A stretch of 35,587 nucleotides of DNA from Paraburkholderia bannensis NBRC 103871. GTDB taxonomy: Bacteria > Pseudomonadota > Gammaproteobacteria > Burkholderiales > Burkholderiaceae. The stretch lies in the NCBI RefSeq assembly GCF_000685015.1, contig NZ_BAYA01000052.1:1-35587 (forward strand), in the 5' to 3' direction. Below are positions 30,765 through 35,587 of the stretch, in pieces. The translations under genes and the position numbers were made by a program. The number at the start of each line of letters is the position of its first letter. The first letter of the stretch is position 1. Under the pieces are notes generated by a model. That model was not told the origin of the DNA and made no database searches. It saw only the letters and a program-made list of their open reading frames with translations.

Positions 30765-30900
30765 GACGGACTCGAGTCCGTCTGCTACTTTTGAATCTGT
30801 TCCTGCTTTGTTGCAGATCCAGATTCACAGAGTGCCAGCGGCGCACCCTGTGATTTCAGGCCGCTGAGCCTCCCCAACAGGCTCGGCGGCTTTTTCTTTT
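30765..30900 (+). ncRNA. Candidate structured RNA: four stem-loops ending in a T-tract terminator
   Basis: Stem 1 is a perfect 18-base palindrome GACGGACTCGAGTCCGTC (30765-30782). Stem 2 is TGAATCTG/CAGATTCA (30792-30799, 30820-30827). Stem 3 is CACAGAGTGC/GCACCCTGTG with one mismatch (30826-30835, 30843-30852). Stem 4 is GCCGCTGAGCC/GGCTCGGCGGC (30860-30870, 30880-30890), followed by TTTTTCTTTTT. Either a small RNA or the 3' untranslated region of the H-NS gene. No promoter of its own was identified with confidence. Confidence 0.5.
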
Positions 30901-30901
30901 T
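30860..30901 (+). terminator. Rho-independent terminator
   Basis: An 11-bp stem with one G-T pair, 9-base loop, then TTTTTCTTTTT. The best rho-independent terminator in the window, 160 bases after the H-NS stop codon. Confidence 0.85.
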
Positions 30902-31220
30902 GGACATGGAACAGGCATCTCAAGGCCTTCAAAGATTGTCTGCGATTAGTAAAGTCCGTTGCAGCAGAATCCTTCCTTTCGATCGCTTATAAAAACCTAT
31001 CTGACGACAGCTCAATTCAGCCAGTCGATGCCGTGTGCTGTCGCTACGCTCAAGCCCTGCGAGCGGGAAGTTCTGACGGCCTGACATCCTTCGAGCGCAG
31101 CAAGTAGATTTACGCGCAACCTCTGGACAATTCGAACATCGAGTGCCCTGTGATATTCTGGTGGCACATGACTTGCACGGGTTTATTCTGAAAACCACGT
31201 AGCGAGTGGAGATAACCAGG
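30902..31220. other. Upstream region of the H-NS-like gene, no gene seen
   Basis: About 320 bases without a supported gene; it should carry the promoter of the gene starting at 31221. Confidence 0.4.
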
Positions 31221-31559
31221 ATGGATGAAAGAAAGCGAGATAGCATCGTCGCCTACCTGCTGCGCAGGATGGCAGAATTCGATATCACACCAGAGGCCAT
31301 CGCAGCCTCCATCGCCGACGACCAACGTCGAGTCAAGGCAGTAAGGTATCGCGACGCGTTTGGCAACGGCTGGGACGGTGAGGGTGTCGCTCCGCAATGG
31401 GTCGTCAATGCGACCAGCGCCGGACAATCGGTTGAGCACTTTGCGGTTCAACGAGCAGCAGACGCTTCGGGCAACAAGCGTGCGGTAAATTGGCGGGACG
31501 ACCCATTTGCGGGAAGTCGACTTGCGACAATCAAGCCCGAGTATCGCCAGATACCTTAA
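31221..31559 (+). CDS. Divergent H-NS-like protein (112 aa)
   Basis: Starts at ATG 31221 with GGAG eight bases upstream. The N-terminal helix is DERKRDSIVAYLLRRMAEFD, then ITPEAIAASIADDQ. Residues around 43-60, VRYRDAFGNGWDGEGVAPQW, correspond to the H-NS C-terminal motif YRDP-x-x-GATW-x-GRGRAP-x-W, with the basic Gly-Arg-Gly replaced by Gly-Glu-Gly. The rest (SVEHFAVQRAADASGNKRAV then NWRDDPFAGS) is an extra segment. The loss of the arginines suggests altered DNA binding, perhaps a partner or antagonist of true H-NS. Confidence 0.75.
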   Translation: MDERKRDSIVAYLLRRMAEFDITPEAIAASIADDQRRVKAVRYRDAFGNGWDGEGVAPQWVVNATSAGQSVEHFAVQRAADASGNKRAVNWRDDPFAGSRLATIKPEYRQIP

Positions 31560-31830
31560 ACGCGCGCTCAACGTCACACTTCGCTTCTGCAGCATCTCCG
31601 TCCAACCGACCTTTCGGAAATCGCGACCCAGGGAACGGTTTAGGCTATCCGTTCACGATGTAAGCCCTTGAGCCTGTCCGCGATGCAATGGGCCGGAAGC
31701 ACAGCGTCTGAGGACCAAAATTCCCCCTCGTGTTCCGGCACTCTGGCTCATTGGGTGAAGCCAATTACCCCAAAATCTCCGGCAACGAAATTTCATCTCA
31801 ACGCGCCACAGTTGCGCGAGTTTCGCGCTG
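31560..31830. other. No convincing gene
   Basis: A minus-strand frame (31653-31892) is open but lacks a ribosome site. The stretch GGGGTAATTGGCTTCACCC on the minus strand looks like material from an IS end or decayed element, but no family could be named. Confidence 0.3.
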
Positions 31831-31841
31831 CTAGAGAATGA
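31831..31841 (+). repeat. CTAGAGAATGA at the left tip of the IS110-family element
   Basis: The same 11 bases occur at 33129-33139 inside the element's 3' non-coding region, and CTAGAGAATG occurs inverted at 34149-34158 beyond the next IS. This fits a target or donor sequence recognised by the element's guide RNA. Confidence 0.55.
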
Positions 31842-31945
31842 AAGGGACTTCCCCTTCCCGAGGCTGCGGCGGAAGCCGCGAGTCGGCATCAATGTGCCAG
31901 GATGAAGTTGCGAACGTTCATCGACACCAGCGAGAGGGGAAGTCC

Positions 31946-32971
31946 ATGCCTATTGTCACTATCGGAATCGATCTTGCCAAGAATGTATTCGCCGTTCACG
32001 GTGTGGACGAGACCGGCAAAGCGATGCTGATCAAGCCGCGTTTGCCGCGTGATCAACTGGTGGCGTTGATCTCGCAGTTGCCAGCGTGCCTCATCGGGAT
32101 GGAAGCGTGCTCCGGCGCTCATCACTGGGCCCGTGTGTTCCAGCAGCACGGCCATACAGTCAAACTCATGGCGCCCAATCTTGTCGCGCCTTATCGCATG
32201 TCGGGCAAGCGCGGCAAGAACGACGCGGCGGATGCTGCCGCAATCTGCGAAGCGGTGACGCGACCGAGCATGCGGTTTGTGCCGCTGAAGGACGAACATC
32301 AGCAGGCAACGCTTTGCCTGCATCGGACGCGACAGGGTTTCGTCGAAGAGAGAACTGCGACCTACAACCGGTTGCGAGGCCTGCTTTCGGAATTCGGTGT
32401 AGTGCTGCCACAGAGCCCGGAGAAGTTGCGCAGGTACATCACGGAACATCTGGATACCTTACCAGGCTGGGCGAAGCGTAGCATCAGCGACCTGCTTGAG
32501 CATGCCGGCCATATCGAGGATCGCTTGCTCGAATACGACCGTGCGATTGCTGCGATCGCGCGTGAGGATGCGCGCAGCAAGAGGCTGATGCAGTTGCGCG
32601 GCATCGGCCCAACCACGGCCAGTGCGTTGCTCGCCAGCATCGGCGCCGGGCACGACTTCAGAAACGGTCGGCAGGTAGCGGCCTGGATCGGACTCACGCC
32701 CGGTCAATACAGCAGTGGCGGCAAGGCGCGGCTGGGCAGTATCACGAAGGCAGGTGACGCCTATCTGCGCGGCCTGCTGGTCAACGGTGCCCGCGCCGTT
32801 ATTGCCAGTCTCGGCGAGAAACAGGATCGCTTCAGTCGATGGGTCCGAGCCCTGGTCGAGCGCCGGGGCTACTGGCGGGCCGCCATCGCGATTGCTGCCA
32901 AGAACGCGAGATTGGCGTGGGCCTCGTTGAAATATGGCGAAGACTTTAAGCTCGCCCCAGCGGCAGACTGA
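31946..32971 (+). CDS. IS110-family DEDD transposase (IS1111-type recombinase)
   Basis: 341 residues from ATG 31946, which follows GAGAGGGGAAG. The N-terminal RuvC-like domain has D in TIGIDLAKNVFAVHGVDE, E in LIGMEACSGAHHWARVF, and the D/D pair in GKRGKNDAADAAAICEAVTR. The C-terminal Tnp domain has LRGIGPTTASALLASIGAG, AAWIGLTPGQYSSGGKARLG and the serine of SSGG as the likely nucleophile region. Full length. IS110 recombinases use a bispecific guide RNA from the element's own non-coding end. Confidence 0.94.
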   Translation: MPIVTIGIDLAKNVFAVHGVDETGKAMLIKPRLPRDQLVALISQLPACLIGMEACSGAHHWARVFQQHGHTVKLMAPNLVAPYRMSGKRGKNDAADAAAICEAVTRPSMRFVPLKDEHQQATLCLHRTRQGFVEERTATYNRLRGLLSEFGVVLPQSPEKLRRYITEHLDTLPGWAKRSISDLLEHAGHIEDRLLEYDRAIAAIAREDARSKRLMQLRGIGPTTASALLASIGAGHDFRNGRQVAAWIGLTPGQYSSGGKARLGSITKAGDAYLRGLLVNGARAVIASLGEKQDRFSRWVRALVERRGYWRAAIAIAAKNARLAWASLKYGEDFKLAPAAD

Positions 32972-33285
32972 GTTCAATTCGAGCCTATCGATCACCCGAT
33001 GCCTAGGCTTGAGCGCGGACATCATGAGCACCTAGAAACGATCACTTTGCACTGCCAGCTGTGATGTGAAGCGGGTTGGACCCGCGCGGGGCGTACCTGG
33101 CTAACACGGCGGGGATATCCATTCCCGGCTAGAGAATGAGGCCCCTGCGCGCGTCTTTCATCAGGGTCCGGGCCATTGGCCCAACATGACCGGTTGTAGA
33201 ACCGCAGTCCTTCACCTTCTCACATGCACCAGCGCGGCATTGCAGCATGTATCAACAGCGAACCTCGATTGAGCTTGTGCTCAAC
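32972..33285 (+). ncRNA. Putative IS110/IS1111 guide RNA (bridge/seek RNA) region
   Basis: In IS1111-type elements the guide RNA comes from the 3' non-coding region, which is where this 314-base stretch lies. It contains CTAGAGAATGA at 33129-33139, identical to the sequence at the element's left tip. Stems such as CGGGTTGGACCCG (33072-33084) and GGGCCATTGGCCC (33170-33182) indicate a folded transcript. The bounds of the RNA are not known. Confidence 0.5.
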
Positions 33286-33303
33286 GGGGAAGCCCTTGTA
33301 GCG

Positions 33304-34150
33304 TGTTAGGCACTTGTGTTAAGGGCTGCGAAATGGACAAGCATAAGCACGGCGAATACGACGAAATGCAGACCAGCCAGGGTTTCGGGCAATCGCTCAT
33401 AGTCTCGGGCCAACCGGCGGAAGCGGTTCAGCCAACCGAAGCTGCGTTCGACCACCCAGCGGCGTGGCAGCAGAACAAAGCCTTTTTTCACGTCCGGCAG
33501 CTTGATGACCTCAAGCTCGATTCCTTCATCCAGCGCTGCCTGAGCGGGTTCCTCACCGGTATAGCCCTGATCAGCAAACGCGACCTTCACCGTCTGGCCT
33601 GTGACCTCCTGGATCTGACGCGCGAGTTCGCCAACCTGGGCTCGCTCCTGCTCGTTGGCCGGCGTAATGTGCACAGCAAGCAACTGGCCCAACGTATCGA
33701 CGGCCATGTGAACTTTGCTGCCCCGCTTACGCTTGTAGCCGTCGTAACCGGCGCGAGGCCCGCTCTCGCAGTTCGATTGCAACGTACGCCCGTCGAGTAT
33801 GACCGCACTGGGCTGACCCATACGGCCCTGCGCGACGCGGATAACCGAACGCAGATCATTGACCATGGCCTCGAAACAACCCGCCTGAATCCAGCGTTGC
33901 GTTTGCTGATAAACCAGTTCCCAAGGCGGAAAGTCATTTGGCAACATGCGCCAAGGCGCTCCCGCGCGCACGATCCAGCGCAGCGCGTTGAACATCTCGC
34001 GTAATTCATATCGACGCTGCGGGGCATCTTTGTGCATCAAAGTCAGATACGGAGCCGCAAAGCTCCATTCTTCATTGGACACATCCGTTGGGTAAGGTTT
34101 GCGTTTTGCCATCCAGCCAGGATACCAGGTCTGGTCGTAAGTGCCTAACA
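33304..34150 (-). mobile_element. IS5-family insertion sequence, 847 bp
   Basis: Perfect 12-bp ends TGTTAGGCACTT (33304) and AAGTGCCTAACA (34150). The size fits the short IS427/IS1031-type members. No target duplication: the flanks are TAGCG and TTCTC. It abuts the right end of the IS110 element, so the two may have been joined by rearrangement rather than a simple insertion. Confidence 0.85.
33306..34112 (-). CDS. IS5-family DDE transposase (short type)
   Basis: 268 residues from ATG 34112 (AKRKPYPTDVSNEEWSFAAP). The frame is open to 34151, but the extra codons fall in the IS end. DUF4096-like N-terminus: LREMFNALRWIVRAGAPWRM then LPNDFPPWELVYQQTQRW. Catalytic acids are in SAVILDGRTLQSN, KVAFADQGYTGEE and RWVVERSFGWLNRFRRLARD. 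Stop TAA lies in the terminal repeat. Intact. Confidence 0.92.
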   Translation of the reverse strand: MAKRKPYPTDVSNEEWSFAAPYLTLMHKDAPQRRYELREMFNALRWIVRAGAPWRMLPNDFPPWELVYQQTQRWIQAGCFEAMVNDLRSVIRVAQGRMGQPSAVILDGRTLQSNCESGPRAGYDGYKRKRGSKVHMAVDTLGQLLAVHITPANEQERAQVGELARQIQEVTGQTVKVAFADQGYTGEEPAQAALDEGIELEVIKLPDVKKGFVLLPRRWVVERSFGWLNRFRRLARDYERLPETLAGLHFVVFAVLMLVHFAALNTSA

Positions 34151-34158
34151 TTCTCTAG
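34149..34158 (-). repeat. CATTCTCTAG, inverted copy of the IS110 left flank
   Basis: The reverse complement CTAGAGAATG equals 31831-31840. Its outer CA belongs to the IS5 tip, so the shared native part is CTAGAGAA. The pair brackets the IS110 plus IS5 block in opposite directions. Confidence 0.5.
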
Positions 34159-34744
34159 TTGCAACAGCGCAATTCAGGGTATGGACGGTGGTCGACCCGC
34201 TCGCCACTTTTGAATGCACTCCTTCTCCGAAAGCATAGATTTTCTGGGCACCAGCGATGCGCCCTGGACTTCCAGACCACCGAACTTTGTACGGGTCGGC
34301 GGTTCCACTCTGGAAATGTTGGAGTTACCTCGTTGAACTGGCCGGGTCCGTGAACTTCACCCGGGCGCGGTGAGATTCAGCGGCACAAGTCGCAAGTCGA
34401 TGACCGCCCCTGTCTACCGTAGACCGTATTAAAAGTGACACCGTTGCGACTATAAATGTGTCACAACGCGGCGGACACCCGGCCCGGTGCCGAAAGATTA
34501 GCGCTGAGGCGACCCCAGCAAGCACATCGCCGCTCTCTGCGGACTTCCGGTATCGACCCGGATGCGACGCCCGGTTCGTCCAGACGGGTGGCCAGTATTC
34601 GCGGGAAACCGGTCGCCGAGAGCGTACATCTATCTTATTCCTATCTTTCGCATGCAGCAGGTACGCACCAGCCACGTATTCCTCCGGTATGCATCGAGGA
34701 AGGCATCCTTGCCGATTCGCTGACACTCAATTCACCGATGCAAA
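34159..34744. other. No convincing gene; possible operator
   Basis: About 585 bases without a supported gene. GTGACAC (34435-34441) and GTGTCAC (34458-34464) form an inverted repeat 16 bases apart, with TATAAA between; the half-site resembles the palindrome at 3112-3127. Confidence 0.35.
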
Positions 34745-35380
34745 ATGCAACCAAGCAAAGCGCGACACGAAGCCTCTGCTGGACGAATACTCGTCGGTTA
34801 CCTTGTGAGTGTGACAATCGGGACCGCTGTGTTCGTGTTCTCGGCGATGCTGAGCAAAGTCACCGATTTTGAGAGCGCGACGAATAATTCGACTGGGTTG
34901 AAGGCGGCTCATTTCTCCATCATGTTGATGCTGATGTTCGTCCTGTCGTGGATTTTCGCCGTCGGGGTGACTGCGCTGCCGTGTGCCGCTCTGTCCTGGA
35001 TCGCTCGGACGTTCAAGATTCGTACCTGGTTGTTTTACTTACTGGCAGGCGTTGCCATTGGAGTGCTGGCTGTTCTGGCTTACGTTGAATTCTTCAACTC
35101 ATTTCACTGGTACACCGATCCACCGGACGAGAAGAATACGACCTGGTTGCAGGGTTTGCTTGGCGTGGGGCGGTTTCTCGTTCCAGCTGGCGCAGCCGCC
35201 GGTATGTTTTTCTGGTGGGTCGCGGGCCAATATCATCGCTTGACTGATACGAGTAGCTTCCAGGTTGCAAGTGATTGGAAGCGCTCCAAGCCTTACTGCT
35301 ACTTCTTGTCGACAGGCGACTTGGAAACGGACGTTCAGATTCCAGACTCCACAGTCTCTTCATGGCCGGCTAGCGCCTGA
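34745..35380 (+). CDS. Multi-span membrane protein, function unknown (211 aa)
   Basis: Four hydrophobic segments: about 15-37 (ILVGYLVSVTIGTAVFVFSA), 55-82 (FSIMLMLMFVLSWIFAVGVT), 94-114 (WLFYLLAGVAIGVLAVLAYV) and 138-160 (LLGVGRFLVPAGAAAGMFFW). A loop with NSFHWYTDPPDEKNTTW lies between the third and fourth. The C-terminal 45 residues are soluble (HRLTDTSSFQVASDWKRSKP). The ATG at 34745 has no strong ribosome site; other starts are possible. No family recognised. Confidence 0.6.
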   Translation: MQPSKARHEASAGRILVGYLVSVTIGTAVFVFSAMLSKVTDFESATNNSTGLKAAHFSIMLMLMFVLSWIFAVGVTALPCAALSWIARTFKIRTWLFYLLAGVAIGVLAVLAYVEFFNSFHWYTDPPDEKNTTWLQGLLGVGRFLVPAGAAAGMFFWWVAGQYHRLTDTSSFQVASDWKRSKPYCYFLSTGDLETDVQIPDSTVSSWPASA

Positions 35381-35447
35381 CGCATCGCCCGAGCCCCGTC
35401 ACTCGGCTGCATGCATGCGGTGAGAGAGCCACGAACCGCGGCCCTGT

Positions 35448-35465
35448 CGCTAACACGTATTAGCG
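35448..35465. repeat. Near-perfect palindrome CGCTAACACGTATTAGCG
   Basis: Arms CGCTAA/TTAGCG around a near-palindromic centre containing ACGT. It stands 68 bases after the membrane protein gene; a hairpin terminator or a protein-binding site is possible. The remaining bases to the window end show no gene. Confidence 0.35.
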
Positions 35466-35587
35466 CTATAGAAGCGTTTTTCAACGAAACTGCACTCGCA
35501 CCGATCGAGCCGCGGGAATTGCGGTCGCCGCTACTGCGATGCGAAGTGGCAGATTTAATGCGGACTGAGCCGAAGTGACGCTTTTAT

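Larger units (their letters stand above)
31836..33300 (+). mobile_element. IS110-family (IS1111-type) element, about 1.46 kb
   Basis: Subterminal inverted repeats AAGGGACTTCCCC (31842-31854) and, on the other strand, AAGGG-CTTCCCC (33286-33297) differ by one base insertion. A few bases lie outside each, as in the IS1111 subgroup. One DEDD transposase gene is followed by about 310 bases of non-coding sequence before the right repeat. No target duplication is expected. The exact tips are inferred; the right tip abuts the next IS at 33304. Confidence 0.75.

Noticed and set aside
30765..30782. tRNA T-arm in the palindrome GACGGACTCGAGTCCGTC
   Set aside because: No acceptor, D or anticodon arms can be drawn around it; no tRNA was found anywhere in the window.

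Overview
The window is GC-rich, IS-laden accessory DNA from a beta-proteobacterium, most likely Burkholderiaceae (Paraburkholderia, Caballeronia or Burkholderia). This is inferred from short H-NS (Bv3F type) proteins, a MXKDX pentapeptide-repeat gene beside a cytochrome b/molybdoenzyme pair, a DUF47-PiT phosphate pair, and the IS families present. No rRNA, tRNA or CRISPR array was seen. Whether this is chromosome, chromid or plasmid cannot be decided.

Layout. 1-1.4 kb: debris (two inverted halves of a DUF1214-type gene, the end of an IS1182-type transposase, and a diverged 48-bp direct repeat bracketing both). 1.4-4.9 kb: phosphate uptake block (DUF47/PhoU-like protein, PiT permease, Na/Pi cotransporter with a PhoU-like tail). 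5-8.6 kb: small membrane proteins, a frameshifted HAD hydrolase, a Nudix hydrolase and short conserved-looking genes. 9.0-10.6 kb: an IS5-family element with a CTAA duplication inside a decayed gene. 10.9-12.7 kb: small exported protein, a lipoprotein resembling truncated haemoglobin, and an overlapping exported protein. 12.9-15.4 kb: cytochrome b, Tat-type molybdopterin oxidoreductase and MXKDX protein, divergent from a DUF1223 gene. Two matching ECF-sigma-type promoters lie between them. 15.4-20.2 kb: an IS3 element that cuts two different genes, an integrase remnant, and an IS21 element inserted cleanly (GATATT duplication) in a small gene that can be rebuilt in frame. 20.3-22.7 kb: an H-NS gene and a minus-strand set of small genes (HTH, zinc ribbon, unknowns). 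22.8-25.6 kb: an IS200/IS605 element (TnpA, TnpB, putative omega RNA) sitting in the toxin gene of an AbiEi/AbiEii type IV toxin-antitoxin pair whose operator is a perfect inverted repeat. 26-31.6 kb: two lipocalin-type proteins, a His-rich small protein and three more H-NS-family genes, one with two DNA-binding domains and a histone H1-like tail, followed by a highly structured RNA candidate. 31.8-34.2 kb: an IS110/IS1111-type element with a guide-RNA-like 3' region, abutted by a second IS5-family element. 34.7-35.4 kb: a membrane protein.

How it fits together. The phosphate block and the cytochrome b/molybdoenzyme/MXKDX operon look like functional host modules. The rest resembles an integration hot spot with repeated IS insertion, gene decay (at least seven broken genes) and an unusual concentration of H-NS-type silencers, which commonly bind imported DNA. 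The most notable items are the TnpB with its RuvC-II glutamate apparently moved, the IS110 element with a flank-matching sequence in its non-coding end, the ECF promoter pair, the globin-like lipoprotein, and the multi-hairpin RNA after the double-domain H-NS gene.
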